Shown: positions 24,767-33,252, counted from the stretch's first letter. The stretch: DNA of 64,000 nt from Thermohalobaculum sp039815685 (GCA_039815685.1 JBCBYV010000002.1:1-64000); one strand, 5' to 3'. Numbers and translations are program-made. Notes: generated by a model not told the origin, from the sequence alone.

Positions 24767-26332
24767 ATGCTCGATCAGCAGCGTACCAAGCGTCTCGTCG
24801 CCGTCCATGGCTGGTCCGGCACCGTGCTCGGGCTCCTGCTCTATGCGGTGGTGCTCACCGGGGCGGTTGCGGTCTTCGCCAATGAGATCGGGCACTGGTC
24901 GAAGGGCGGCGGCCAAGCCAGCCCCAAGATCCCGGGCGTCGTGCACAAGACGGTCATGGATCTTTCGCGTGAGGTCGACCCCTCCTTCCACGAAGAAGTG
25001 AGCATCCTCGCCGAGGAGGACGGCAACCTCCGTGTCTCGTTCCAGCGTCATCAGGAAAATCCTGAGACCGGGCGAACTGAGGATTACGCCGAGATCTTCC
25101 GCATCGATCCGGAGACGGGCGAGCGCGTTTCGCACAACAGCGTGTATCTCAGCGAGCTCCGGGAGCTTGACCGGCTGGCGGCGCTTGAGCGCTTCTTGGT
25201 GGATCTGCACGTGCGTCTCTACGTGCCTGCGCCCTGGGGTCTTTTCCTGACGGGGATCCTCGGTCTCGCGATGATGGTCGCCGCTGTGTCGGGCTTCCTG
25301 ATGCACCGTCATCTGATCCGCGACATCTTCACTGCGCCGCGTGCGCGAGGTCTCCTTTCCGACAGGCGCGACCGCCATGTGCTGGCGGCGGCGTGGGGTC
25401 TTCCTTTCAGCATCCTGCTGGCCTTCACAGGCGCCTTCTTCAGCTTCGCGATCTCGCTCGGCCTGCCGCTCGTAGCGATGGTAGCCTTCGGTGGCGACCA
25501 ACAGGCGGCGATCGAGGCCGTACTTGGTGCCCCTCAGGAGGAGCAGCCGGTCTCGGCCTATCCGGCAAGCCTCGACTACATCATACTCGATAGCACCGAA
25601 CGTGCGGGCGTTGCGCCGAGGTTCATCGCCATCGAGCGGTTCGGCACTGACAGCGCGCTCGTCTCCACATCCCATGGCGTGGCCGAGGGCGGGATCGTGC
25701 GGCAGACGCTGATGTTCGACGGTGCGACACGGGCATTCCTCGGCGAGAAGCCGACGCTCGGCACATCACCCTCCGCGGGTTCCGCCGCCGTATCCATCAT
25801 GGGCCCGCTGCATTTCGGCAACTTTGCGGGCTTTGCCTCCAAATTGGCGTGGTTCGCACTCGGCCTCGCGATGTCCTTCGTGATCGCAACCGGGATGCAG
25901 CTCTGGGTCTTTAAGCGGGTCGATAGCGCGGGTTGGCACGGCTTTGGCCGCGCGGTGGAGATCACGGTCTGGGGCCTCCCGGTCGCCCTTCTCGGCTGTG
26001 CAGTTGCCTTCTTCCTCACGGCACCTGCAGGAGACACCTACTGGTGGACGCCCGCCGGCTTCGTGATCGCGTCATTCATCGTCATCCGGATCGGATTGAA
26101 GGCGGCCAATGTGAGCGCAACGCTCCGTCCAATCGCGGGGGCGCTGTGCCTCCTGCTCCCGCTCCTGCGCCACCTGACGGGTGGTACGAGCATCAGTGAG
26201 GCGGTGATCGAAGGCGAACTCGCGGTCCTTTCGATCGATCTGCTCCTCGTCTTCGGCGGGCTCGCGCTCCTCAACATGCTGCCCACACTGCGCCCACGTG
26301 CTTCCGTTCCGACGCCGGGGCCTGCCGAATGA
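24767..26332 (+). CDS. PepSY-associated transmembrane protein (PiuB-like)
   Basis: 521 residues. The N-terminus (RTKRLVAVHGWSGTVLGLLLYAVVLTGAVAVF) is the characteristic first helix of PepSY_TM proteins in iron-uptake loci. Further helices lie near 160-180 (LFLTGILGLAMMVAAVSGFL), 200-235, 365-385 and four in the last 150 residues. A GTG at 24761 overlapping the previous stop is an alternative start. Such proteins are inner-membrane components often found with TonB receptors and may reduce ferric chelates. The context with TonB/ExbBD supports that role. Confidence 0.8.
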   Translation: MLDQQRTKRLVAVHGWSGTVLGLLLYAVVLTGAVAVFANEIGHWSKGGGQASPKIPGVVHKTVMDLSREVDPSFHEEVSILAEEDGNLRVSFQRHQENPETGRTEDYAEIFRIDPETGERVSHNSVYLSELRELDRLAALERFLVDLHVRLYVPAPWGLFLTGILGLAMMVAAVSGFLMHRHLIRDIFTAPRARGLLSDRRDRHVLAAAWGLPFSILLAFTGAFFSFAISLGLPLVAMVAFGGDQQAAIEAVLGAPQEEQPVSAYPASLDYIILDSTERAGVAPRFIAIERFGTDSALVSTSHGVAEGGIVRQTLMFDGATRAFLGEKPTLGTSPSAGSAAVSIMGPLHFGNFAGFASKLAWFALGLAMSFVIATGMQLWVFKRVDSAGWHGFGRAVEITVWGLPVALLGCAVAFFLTAPAGDTYWWTPAGFVIASFIVIRIGLKAANVSATLRPIAGALCLLLPLLRHLTGGTSISEAVIEGELAVLSIDLLLVFGGLALLNMLPTLRPRASVPTPGPAE

Positions 26333-26877
26333 CCGGGTTCCTCAGCATCGTTACCATCGCCATCTCGGTGTCGGCTCTCGTCTACATGAGGGCGACGGAT
26401 GCCAAGCGGCGGCGCGTCTTCGGCCTCAAGCCACGGCCCCGGCGCTTTCCGCTGCTGGTGCATGGCGCCCTCTGGCTGCCCGCCATCGCCCTGATCGCGT
26501 TCGGGAATGTCGCGGCGCTCCTGATCTGGATGGGTGCCGTTACCGTTGCGGGCTGGGGCATCGCGGCAATGACACCCGGGATGGTCGATGCAGCCTCCGA
26601 GGCGACGGTGGCCTACCGCGCAGCGCTTAGGGCGAAGACGGAGCATCTCGGCACGCTCGCGCGGCAGGCTTTCGCGTCGGGCAAGTGGCGCCTCGGCGTC
26701 CTTCTGAGCAGTGAGCAGCCGGGTCGCCCTGACGACCGCGTCGCCGCCCTCGAAGCCCGGATCGCCGAGCTCGAGGCCGAGCTCGCGCGCCGCGACGAGG
26801 ATGCGCCGCGTCCGGGCATGCTCGAAGCGCAGGGCACCACCAAGACCAACTTCGTTATCGCCGGGAGCCGATCATGA
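26329..26877 (+). CDS. membrane protein with cytoplasmic coiled-coil tail, unknown function
   Basis: 182 residues, coupled by ATGA overlaps at both ends. About three helices occur in the first 90 residues (FLSIVTIAISVSALVYM, LVHGALWLPAIALIAFG, AALLIWMGAVTVAGWGIAAM), a layout like DUF3325-type proteins. A helical tail follows with heptad character (DDRVAALEARIAELEAELARRDED). The family is unnamed here. It is probably an accessory part of the transport complex. Confidence 0.65.
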   Translation: MTGFLSIVTIAISVSALVYMRATDAKRRRVFGLKPRPRRFPLLVHGALWLPAIALIAFGNVAALLIWMGAVTVAGWGIAAMTPGMVDAASEATVAYRAALRAKTEHLGTLARQAFASGKWRLGVLLSSEQPGRPDDRVAALEARIAELEAELARRDEDAPRPGMLEAQGTTKTNFVIAGSRS

Positions 26878-27287
26878 GAGCTTTCTTCCTCGTTCTGTCC
26901 TTTCTGCTCATGAGCGGATCGCTCGCCGTCTCCGAGGAGCAAAAGCTCGGTGTCGAGCTGAACAAGCTCGAGACCGACGGCAACAGCTGCCAGGCATTCC
27001 TCGTTCTGCAGAACGGCACGAAAGACGCCTATGAGCGCTTCGTGCTGGACCTCGTCATGTTCGACGCCGACGGCATCATCGCGCGCCGTCTCGCAGTCGA
27101 TATCGCGCCGCTCGATGCCGGCAAGCTCGCCGTGAAGGTCTTCGCGGTGCCTGAGCAGACCTGCGACGGCATCGGCCGCGTCCTCGTCAACGGCGTCCTC
27201 GGCTGCGAGGTGGGCGGGGCCAAGCGCGACAACTGTCTCGGCCTTGTGGCGACGTCGTCGCGCGCAGGCGTCGAACTCATCAACTAG
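26874..27287 (+). CDS. periplasmic protein of the TonB operon
   Basis: 137 residues with a signal peptide (MRAFFLVLSFLLMSGSLAVS). The mature domain looks beta-rich and immunoglobulin-like (CQAFLVLQNGTKDAYERFVLDLVMFDADGIIARRLAVDIAPL), with four cysteines (SCQAF, TCDGI, GCEVG, NCLGL). It overlaps the previous gene (ATGA) and precedes exbB by 10 bases with AGGAGG between. Similar small proteins occur in TonB-ExbBD gene sets of Rhodobacterales as far as I recall; function unknown. Confidence 0.65.
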   Translation: MRAFFLVLSFLLMSGSLAVSEEQKLGVELNKLETDGNSCQAFLVLQNGTKDAYERFVLDLVMFDADGIIARRLAVDIAPLDAGKLAVKVFAVPEQTCDGIGRVLVNGVLGCEVGGAKRDNCLGLVATSSRAGVELIN

Positions 27288-27297
27288 GAGGCCTGGC

Positions 27298-28221
27298 ATG
27301 GCGGACGAACAAGGTGCAACGCCGACGGCGGCTGACGCCGGGCAGGGAGTGCCGGCCGAGGCTGGCGCTGCGGTCGATGGTGCCGGGAACGCGGTGGAGG
27401 GCGCTGCCGTAGGCGCCGACGCCGTCGATGGCACCGTCGAGGCTGGCGCGGAGGCCGTGACCGCCGCAGCGCCTCCGGATGCGGCGTCGCAAGCCATGAC
27501 GGCACTCGCGGACGCGGCCGAACTCGCGGAGGTTGGCGGGCCGGTCGTTGCGATCCTTGGTGTGATGTCGGTCTTCGCCCTGGCGATCGTGATCGCAAAG
27601 CTCATCCAGTTCGCCGCCGCGCGCGTGTCCGACCGGCGGAGCGCCCGCGAGGCCCTCGCCCTCTATCGTGCGGGACGTGCCGGCGATGCCTTCGCCCGCG
27701 CGCGCGACAGCAAGAACCCCGCCGCTCGCGTGCTTACGCTTGCGATGGAGGGTCAGGCGCGCGGCTTGGCCGAGCCGAACATCCGCGAAGACTGCTATGC
27801 CGAGGCGCAGACGAGCGTCGAGGCGCTCCGCGGCTGGATGCGGCCCCTCGAGGTGATCGCTTCGCTGGCACCGCTCCTCGGCCTCTTCGGCACCGTGCTC
27901 GGCATGATCGAGGCCTTTAGCCAGCTCGAAGCCGCCGGCAGCCAGGTGGACCCTGCGATCCTCTCGGGCGGTATCTGGGTTGCGCTTCTGACGACGGCGG
28001 TCGGCCTCGCGGTTGCGATCCCGGTCGTGGCTGCCGTCAACTGGTTCGAGCGGCGGGTCGAGCGCGTGGAGCATGATATCGACACCGGGCTTGCCAGCCT
28101 CTTTGCAACCGGCTGGCCGACGGATGACGCGCTCAGCACCGCGCGCAATCAGGCAGCCGAACGCGAACGGAGCATGGACAATGGCGTACACGTCTTCCGC
28201 ACCGCAACGGCTGGGGAATAG
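27298..28221 (+). CDS. exbB: MotA/TolQ/ExbB proton channel protein
   Basis: 307 residues. Three helices sit near 81-103 (VAILGVMSVFALAIVIAKLIQF), 190-215 (LEVIASLAPLLGLFGTVLGMIEAF) and 225-255 (GGIWVALLTTAVGLAVAIPVVAAVNWF), with the family's conserved LAPLLGLFGTVLGMI. An unusual 70-residue Ala/Gly/Glu-rich N-terminal extension precedes the first helix. AGGAGG lies upstream. With ExbD it forms the proton-driven motor that powers TonB. Confidence 0.88.
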   Translation: MADEQGATPTAADAGQGVPAEAGAAVDGAGNAVEGAAVGADAVDGTVEAGAEAVTAAAPPDAASQAMTALADAAELAEVGGPVVAILGVMSVFALAIVIAKLIQFAAARVSDRRSAREALALYRAGRAGDAFARARDSKNPAARVLTLAMEGQARGLAEPNIREDCYAEAQTSVEALRGWMRPLEVIASLAPLLGLFGTVLGMIEAFSQLEAAGSQVDPAILSGGIWVALLTTAVGLAVAIPVVAAVNWFERRVERVEHDIDTGLASLFATGWPTDDALSTARNQAAERERSMDNGVHVFRTATAGE

Positions 28222-28600
28222 GCCGCGCAAGCGGCTGCGGATCTCGCTGACGCCGCTGATCGATGTGGTCTTCATCCTGCTGATCTTCTTCATGCTTGCT
28301 TCGAGCTTTCTCGACTGGCGCTCGATCAAGCTGTCGTCGGCAGGCACGCCCGGGAACTCGTCCGGGGTCGAGGGCTCGCTCCTCGTGGATCTTACGGCAG
28401 AGGGCCCGCGGCTCTCGGGAGAGCAGATGGACCTCGCAACCCTCGCTCAGCGGCTGTCGGCCAGGATCGCGGAGAAGCCGGACCAGCGCGTGCTGGTGCG
28501 CCCGGCGGCGAGCGTCGACATGCAGCGCATGGTGACGCTGCTCGACGCCATCGCCGAGGCGGGCGTTCGTGACATTGCGTTGATGCCGGGACGAGGGTGA
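28181..28600 (+). CDS. exbD: ExbD/TolR-family protein 1
   Basis: 139 residues, starting inside the 3' end of exbB (41-base overlap) with GGAG eight bases before the ATG. The single helix contains the essential aspartate: ISLTPLIDVVFILLIFFML, residues about 21-39. The periplasmic domain is short (LLVDLTAEGPRLSGEQMDL). It pairs with the second ExbD encoded next. Confidence 0.86.
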   Translation: MAYTSSAPQRLGNRPRKRLRISLTPLIDVVFILLIFFMLASSFLDWRSIKLSSAGTPGNSSGVEGSLLVDLTAEGPRLSGEQMDLATLAQRLSARIAEKPDQRVLVRPAASVDMQRMVTLLDAIAEAGVRDIALMPGRG

Positions 28601-28607
28601 GAGAGCG

Positions 28608-29063
28608 ATGCAGCGCAAGGCAGGCATCTTCGCGAAGAAGCGATCGAAGGGCGATGACGATGAGCGCATCCTCCCGCTGGTGAACATCGTCTTCCTGCTC
28701 CTGATCTTCTTCATGGTCGTCGGCAGGCTTTCGGCGTCGGATCCTTTCGAGGTCGTCCCGCCCCGATCCCTCAGCGAAGGGCAGCCGGCCAATGAGCCGC
28801 TGCTCCTCGCCATCGGGCCGGAAGGCGAACTTGCGCTCAATGGCGAACTCATCGAGCAGGACGCCTTGATGACGCGCATCTCCGACCTGGCGCAGGAGCC
28901 GGACGCGGCCGAGCTGCGGATCAAGAGCGATGGTCGGGTGGGCGCGGCGGAGGTGGTCGCGCTTATGGAACAGTTGCGGCTGGCTGGCGTCGCCTCGGTC
29001 CGGCTCATGACCGTGCCGGCGGAGCGTGACACCAACGAAGCCGCGGGGCAGGGGGAGGGCTGA
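28608..29063 (+). CDS. exbD: ExbD/TolR-family protein 2
   Basis: 151 residues. The helix reads RILPLVNIVFLLLIFFMVVGR; where ExbD1 has LTPLIDVVF, this protein has LPLVNIVF, so the proton-carrying aspartate appears replaced by asparagine. The periplasmic domain is similar in layout (PLLLAIGPEGELALNGELIE). A motor with one active and one Asp-less ExbD would be asymmetric. It overlaps tonB by one base (TGATG). Confidence 0.84.
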   Translation: MQRKAGIFAKKRSKGDDDERILPLVNIVFLLLIFFMVVGRLSASDPFEVVPPRSLSEGQPANEPLLLAIGPEGELALNGELIEQDALMTRISDLAQEPDAAELRIKSDGRVGAAEVVALMEQLRLAGVASVRLMTVPAERDTNEAAGQGEG

Positions 29064-30259
29064 TGGAGCTTCGACGCACACACCTTCTGCCGGCCACCGT
29101 CGTTGCGGTCGTTCTGCATGGCGCGGTCGCGGTCGCCGTCTTCTGGACCCCGAACCGAAGCGGTGCCGTGGGGGCCGGCAGCGGCGGTCTGGAGGTCTCG
29201 CTCGGAGCGGCGGGCGGCGCGCCGGGTGCTGCGAGCCCCGTCGATCCGGGTGAGGTCAGCGAGGTCGAGACCGACACGGCCGAGGAGCTTCCGCCGGAAG
29301 ATCCCACGACGGCCGAGGTCCCGCCTCCGCCGGAGGCCGAGCCACCGACCCCCGTCGAAGAGACGTCCCCACCGGACGAGGTCGCGGAGACGGAGACGAC
29401 GGAGGTTGCGGCGGCTCAGCCAATCCAACCGGTCGAGCCGCCACCTCCCGAGACGACGGCGGTGGAAGCGCCAACGACGGCCGAGACGATCCTCGACGAG
29501 AGCGCCGAGCAGGTGGAGGTGCTGGAGCCCGAGACGCCGACACCTGTCGAGGTCGCGCCCGTGGAGCCGCCCGAGCCCGAGGAGATCACCGTCGCAGCCG
29601 TCGATCCGGTCGAGACGGTAACCGCAGCTGAGCCGACGCCGGCTGTCGTGGAGGCGGAGCCCGAGGATCCCGACGCTTTCGCCGCGCCGATCCCGCGGGT
29701 GCGCCCGCGCGACGTGCCGCCGCCGAAGGAGACGAAGCGCAAGGTGCGCCGGACCGAGCCCAAGCCGCAGCGCCAGGAACGCCCGAAACCGGCGGCGCCA
29801 AATCCCGCGGAGACTAAACCGCGCGAGGAGCCGGTGCGGCAGGCAGCGCGCAGCGGCGGCGACGCAGCAGCGGAGACCCAGGATACGCGCGGACAGGGCA
29901 ATGCCGGCGCTTCCGGTAACTCGCAGAGTGCCGGGCAGGGGCAGCGCGCCACGGCCGGTGGCAACCCCGGTGCGAAACGCGACTACATGAGCGAGCTCGC
30001 CGCCATCCTGGCGCGCCACAAGCGCTACCCCCGGCGGGCTCAGTCACGCCGGCAGGAGGGTGTGGGGCATCTCTACTTCGTCGTCGATGCCAGCGGCGCT
30101 GTGGGGGCGATGCGCCTTACGAAGAGCACCGGCCACCGGCTGCTCGACGAGGAGATCCTCGCGATCCTGGGTCGGGTCGGGCGTCTTCCGCCGATCCCGG
30201 AGGATGTCGGGGTCGCACGTCTCGAGATCGTGGTGCCCGTGAACTTCGATCTTCGCTGA
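29063..30259 (+). CDS. tonB: TonB energy-transducing protein
   Basis: 398 residues. N-terminal anchor at about 10-28 (PATVVAVVLHGAVAVAVFW), including the His motif that contacts ExbB/D. A long Pro/Glu/Thr/Val-rich periplasmic spacer runs from about 55 to 245, then a basic and Gly/Asn-rich linker, and a TonB C-terminal domain at about 310-398 (LARHKRYPRRAQSRRQEGVGHLYFVVDASG). It transmits proton-motive energy to the outer-membrane receptor, most likely the one at 18.9 kb. The spacer is longer than in E. coli TonB (239 aa). Confidence 0.9.
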   Translation: MELRRTHLLPATVVAVVLHGAVAVAVFWTPNRSGAVGAGSGGLEVSLGAAGGAPGAASPVDPGEVSEVETDTAEELPPEDPTTAEVPPPPEAEPPTPVEETSPPDEVAETETTEVAAAQPIQPVEPPPPETTAVEAPTTAETILDESAEQVEVLEPETPTPVEVAPVEPPEPEEITVAAVDPVETVTAAEPTPAVVEAEPEDPDAFAAPIPRVRPRDVPPPKETKRKVRRTEPKPQRQERPKPAAPNPAETKPREEPVRQAARSGGDAAAETQDTRGQGNAGASGNSQSAGQGQRATAGGNPGAKRDYMSELAAILARHKRYPRRAQSRRQEGVGHLYFVVDASGAVGAMRLTKSTGHRLLDEEILAILGRVGRLPPIPEDVGVARLEIVVPVNFDLR

Positions 30260-30268
30260 ACGTCGCTG

Positions 30269-30295
30269 ATCGCCCCGCTCGACCGGCGGGGCGAT
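30269..30295. terminator. bidirectional terminator between tonB and the DUF779 gene
   Basis: Perfect 10-bp inverted repeat ATCGCCCCGC / GCGGGGCGAT around a 7-base loop, 10 bases after the tonB stop and 28 bases past the end of the converging DUF779 gene. There is no long T-run, common for terminators in such GC-rich genomes. Confidence 0.65.
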
Positions 30296-30322
30296 GGTCG
30301 AGTGCGAAGACCTCGGTTGCCG

Positions 30323-30739
30323 TCAGCCGGCTTCGAGCGCGCTCAGTTCGTCCTCCGAGAACGCGCGGGAGCGGGTCAGGAACCGCCGCTCGCGCCCGTT
30401 ATCGAGGCTGAACATCCCCCCGCGCCCGGGCACGACATCCAGGATAAGCTGCGTGTGGCGCCAAGCCTGGAATTGTGAGCTGGAGATGTAGACTGGCGTC
30501 CCGTCGATCTCACCGAGCTTCACATCGCTCGAGCCGACGCGAAACTCGCCCACCGGATAGCACATCGGCGAGGAGCCATCGCAGCAGCCGCCGGATTGGT
30601 GGAAGAGCACGTCGCCATGATCGGCGCGGATTTCGGCGAGGAAGGCCTTCGCATCGGCCGTGGCCGTCACGCGGGCCAGCCTGTCGGTGCCGGGTACAGC
30701 CTCGGCGTCCGTGACGCAGCTGATTGTCTCGTTTGTCAT
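30323..30739 (-). CDS. DUF779 family protein (aldehyde-dehydrogenase associated)
   Basis: 138 residues. The cysteine-rich motif HQSGGCCDGSSPMCYP (about 47-62) and QFQAWRHTQLILDVVPGRGG are hallmarks of DUF779, a family repeatedly found beside acetaldehyde dehydrogenase genes. The clustered cysteines suggest metal binding. It ends the minus-strand unit that begins with the aldehyde dehydrogenase at 32724. No signal peptide. Confidence 0.85.
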   Translation of the reverse strand: MTNETISCVTDAEAVPGTDRLARVTATADAKAFLAEIRADHGDVLFHQSGGCCDGSSPMCYPVGEFRVGSSDVKLGEIDGTPVYISSSQFQAWRHTQLILDVVPGRGGMFSLDNGRERRFLTRSRAFSEDELSALEAG

Positions 30740-30752
30740 GGTCTCTCCCGCC

Positions 30753-31100
30753 TCAGGCGCGGCTGCGCCGCGCAGCGATGAAGCTCTTGATGAAGAACAC
30801 GGTGGCGACGATCGAGCTCACCAACATCAGGCCGACGCGCAGCGCCCCGACCATGTCGCCTCGGCCGATCGCGCCGCTGAGCGGCATGAAGAGCGCGACC
30901 ACCACGAAAACGGTGAGCAGTACCGCGATATGCGCAATCACTTTGTTCTCCGCCTTCACGCCACTGTAGCAGAGAAGGAGCGCCAACCCGAAGCCAGCCG
31001 GGATGAGCGCGGTCACGGAACCGGCGCCGCCGAGATATGCCCAGGCCGAGCAGGCGATCAGGATGACGGCGTTGATGAGCGATGCGGTGTGAGCCTTCAT
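30753..31100 (-). CDS. four-helix membrane protein, unknown function
   Basis: 115 residues and four hydrophobic segments: LINAVILIACSAWAYLG, SVTALIPAGFGLALLLCYSG, VIAHIAVLLTVFVVVALFMPL and VGLMLVSSIVATVFFIKSF, the last followed by a basic tail. It lies 13 bases before the DUF779 gene and 100 bases after the aldehyde dehydrogenase, all on the minus strand. I do not recognise a named family. A permeability role for a short aldehyde or alcohol is only a guess. Confidence 0.65.
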   Translation of the reverse strand: MKAHTASLINAVILIACSAWAYLGGAGSVTALIPAGFGLALLLCYSGVKAENKVIAHIAVLLTVFVVVALFMPLSGAIGRGDMVGALRVGLMLVSSIVATVFFIKSFIAARRSRA

Positions 31101-31163
31101 GGCCTCGACCCTCTGAAACTGCGTCTCGCCACAGGACTTAGGTCCGGGCCCGACCGATCAAGG

Positions 31164-31191
31164 TGCCGGGCCCGCGGATACGGGCCCGGCA
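31164..31191 (-). terminator. stem-loop after the aldehyde dehydrogenase gene
   Basis: Perfect 11-bp inverted repeat TGCCGGGCCCG / CGGGCCCGGCA around CGGATA, just past the stop of the dehydrogenase gene (minus strand). No T-run. It could end most transcripts after the dehydrogenase and lower expression of the two downstream genes. Confidence 0.6.
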
Positions 31192-31200
31192 TAGCCGCGA

Positions 31201-32724
31201 TCAGAAGAAGCCCAGCTTGTTGGGGCTGTAGCTGACCAGCAGGTTCTTGGTCTGCTGATAGTGGTTCAGCATCATCTTGTGGTTCTCACGACCGATCCCG
31301 GACTGCTTGTAGCCACCGAAGGCCGCATGGGCCGGATAGAGATGGTAGCAGTTGGTCCAGACCCGGCCGGCCTTGATCGCGCGGCCGAAGCGGTAGGAGC
31401 GGTTGGCATCGCGCGTCCACACGCCGGCGCCTAGGCCGTAGAGTGTGTCGTTGGCGATTTCCAGCGCCTCGTTCTCGTCCTTGAAGGTCGCGACCGAGAC
31501 GACGGGGCCGAAGATCTCTTCCTGGAAGACCCGCATCTTGTTGTGGCCCTTCAGGACGGTCGGCTTGATATAGTAGCCGCCGGCCATGTCGCCGCCCATG
31601 CTGGCTTCCTCGCCGCCCGTCAGCACCTCGGCGCCTTCCTGGCGGCCGATGTCGAAGTAGCTGAGGATCTTCTCCTTCTGCTCCGAGGAGGCCTGTGCGC
31701 CGAGCATCGTGTTGTCGGCCCGTGGGTCGCCCTGGACGATCGCCTTGGTCCGTGCGAGCGCCCGCTCCATGAACTGGTCGTAGATGTCCTCGTGGATCAG
31801 CGCGCGGCTCGGGCAGGTGCAGACCTCGCCCTGGTTGAGCGCGAACATCACGAAGCCCTCGATCGCCTTGTCGAAGAACGCATCGTCCTCGGCGCAGACA
31901 TCCTTGAAGAAGATGTTCGGCGACTTGCCGCCAAGCTCCAGCGTCACCGGGATAAGGTTCTCGGTCGCATACTGCATGATCAGACGGCCGGTCGTCGTCT
32001 CGCCCGTGAAGGCGATCTTGGCGATCCGGTTCGAGCTTGCCAGCGGCTTGCCCGCCTCGAGCCCGAAGCCGCTCACCACGTTGAGCACGCCGGGCGGCAG
32101 CAGATCGCCTACAAGCTCGGCGAAGACCATGATGGTGGCCGGCGTCTGCTCGGCCGGCTTCAGCACGACGCAGTTGCCGGCGGCAAGCGCGGGCGCAAGC
32201 TTCCACGCGGCCATCAGCAGCGGGAAGTTCCAGGGGATGATCTGCCCGACGACGCCGAGCGGCTCATGGAAGTGATAGGCGACCGTGTCCGCGTCGATCT
32301 CGCCCATCGACCCTTCCTGGGCGCGGATCACGCTGGCGAAGTAGCGGAAATGGTCGACGGCGAGCGGCAGGTCCGCAGCACGCGTCTCCCGGATCGGCTT
32401 GCCGTTATCCCAGGTCTCGCAGATCGCGAAGAGCTCCAGGTTCTTCTCGAGCACATCGGCGATCTTCATCAGGATATTCGAGCGCTCCGTCACGCTCGTC
32501 CGGCCCCAGGCATCTGCTGCGGCATGTGCCGCATTAAGGGCGGCTTCCACGTCGGATGCATCCGAACGGGCGATCTCGCCGATCACACCACCGGTGACGG
32601 GGCTGATATTCTCGAAATAGCGGCCCGCCTTCGGCGCCACGAACTGGCCGCCGATGAAGTTGTTGTAGCGGTTGGCGAACGGCGAGACATGCGTGCCACC
32701 GTCGATGAGCGTCATCTCATTCAT
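31201..32724 (-). CDS. NAD-dependent acetaldehyde dehydrogenase (ExaC/AldB type)
   Basis: 507 residues, the normal family length. The catalytic cysteine lies in NQGEVCTCPSR and the general-base glutamate in LELGGKSPNIFF. The C-terminus YQQTKNLLVSYSPNKLGFF is characteristic of ExaC/AldB-type enzymes that oxidise acetaldehyde to acetate. A strong AGGAGGAACCC precedes the ATG. Association with a DUF779 gene supports an ethanol or acetaldehyde oxidation role; no alcohol dehydrogenase is in the window. It acts in the cytoplasm. Confidence 0.9.
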   Translation of the reverse strand: MNEMTLIDGGTHVSPFANRYNNFIGGQFVAPKAGRYFENISPVTGGVIGEIARSDASDVEAALNAAHAAADAWGRTSVTERSNILMKIADVLEKNLELFAICETWDNGKPIRETRAADLPLAVDHFRYFASVIRAQEGSMGEIDADTVAYHFHEPLGVVGQIIPWNFPLLMAAWKLAPALAAGNCVVLKPAEQTPATIMVFAELVGDLLPPGVLNVVSGFGLEAGKPLASSNRIAKIAFTGETTTGRLIMQYATENLIPVTLELGGKSPNIFFKDVCAEDDAFFDKAIEGFVMFALNQGEVCTCPSRALIHEDIYDQFMERALARTKAIVQGDPRADNTMLGAQASSEQKEKILSYFDIGRQEGAEVLTGGEEASMGGDMAGGYYIKPTVLKGHNKMRVFQEEIFGPVVSVATFKDENEALEIANDTLYGLGAGVWTRDANRSYRFGRAIKAGRVWTNCYHLYPAHAAFGGYKQSGIGRENHKMMLNHYQQTKNLLVSYSPNKLGFF

Positions 32725-33005
32725 GGGTTCCTCCTCGGTTTCATGACGGCGTCTGGCGCCGATTGAGCCCGACCATGGCCTCGCTGCTCTCCGATCCGTG
32801 GTACGCCCGCGGCGGCAAGCTCCTCGTCCGTCGCATGCTGAAAGGCGGGACCGGCGGAGGCTTGGCGCACCGGAAGCGGCACGGCGCCATCGGATGCCGC
32901 GCGGTCCCGTTCAGACAGAAGGGCGACGAGTTCGGGCTTCAACCCACCGCCATAGGGCGCCGCGAGGGTGTGAAGCTTGAGGAGAGAGTGGAGCTGATCA
33001 GCCAT
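32721..33005 (-). CDS. doubtful 94-residue ORF upstream of the aldehyde dehydrogenase
   Basis: The frame ends by ATGA overlap with the dehydrogenase start. The first 40 residues look protein-like (DQLHSLLKLHTLAAPYGGGLKPELVALLSE, amphipathic helices), but the C-terminal half is Arg/Gly/Pro-rich, there is no ribosome site, and no family is recognised. If not real, the stretch 32725-33252 is a 528-base intergenic region. Confidence 0.28.
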   Translation of the reverse strand: MADQLHSLLKLHTLAAPYGGGLKPELVALLSERDRAASDGAVPLPVRQASAGPAFQHATDEELAAAGVPRIGEQRGHGRAQSAPDAVMKPRRNP

Positions 33006-33099
33006 GTCGCATCCGCGCGTTTCGTTTCACGCCGGTGCTGCACGACAATCATGTGGCTGGGCAGCGGGACGATACGGTTGGCGCCGAGCCAGATCAAGC

Positions 33100-33111
33100 A
33101 AGTTGCAACTT
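33100..33111. promoter_or_regulatory. 12-bp perfect palindrome upstream of the tandem ABC ATPase
   Basis: AAGTTGCAACTT, a perfect palindrome, lies in the region before the ABC ATPase gene, followed at 33121 by TTGACT, a possible -35 hexamer. No matching -10 is evident. It is a plausible operator for the ATPase gene or for the divergent aldehyde dehydrogenase unit. Confidence 0.35.
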
Positions 33112-33252
33112 ATGCGGTTGTTGACTCTTTCCCCTCCCTTCCGGAACGTCGTCACCGAACACGAGACCCAAGCACCGACTGCGCATCGCCAGGCCGCCTC
33201 GATCCGCCACCGAGCTCCCGCGCATCACGTGATCCGTGAGAAGGGAGCGATC

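Noticed and set aside
32763..33239. 158-codon plus-strand frame upstream of the tandem ABC ATPase
   Set aside because: Crosses the palindromic promoter region, low-complexity Arg/Ser-rich, no similarity recognised.
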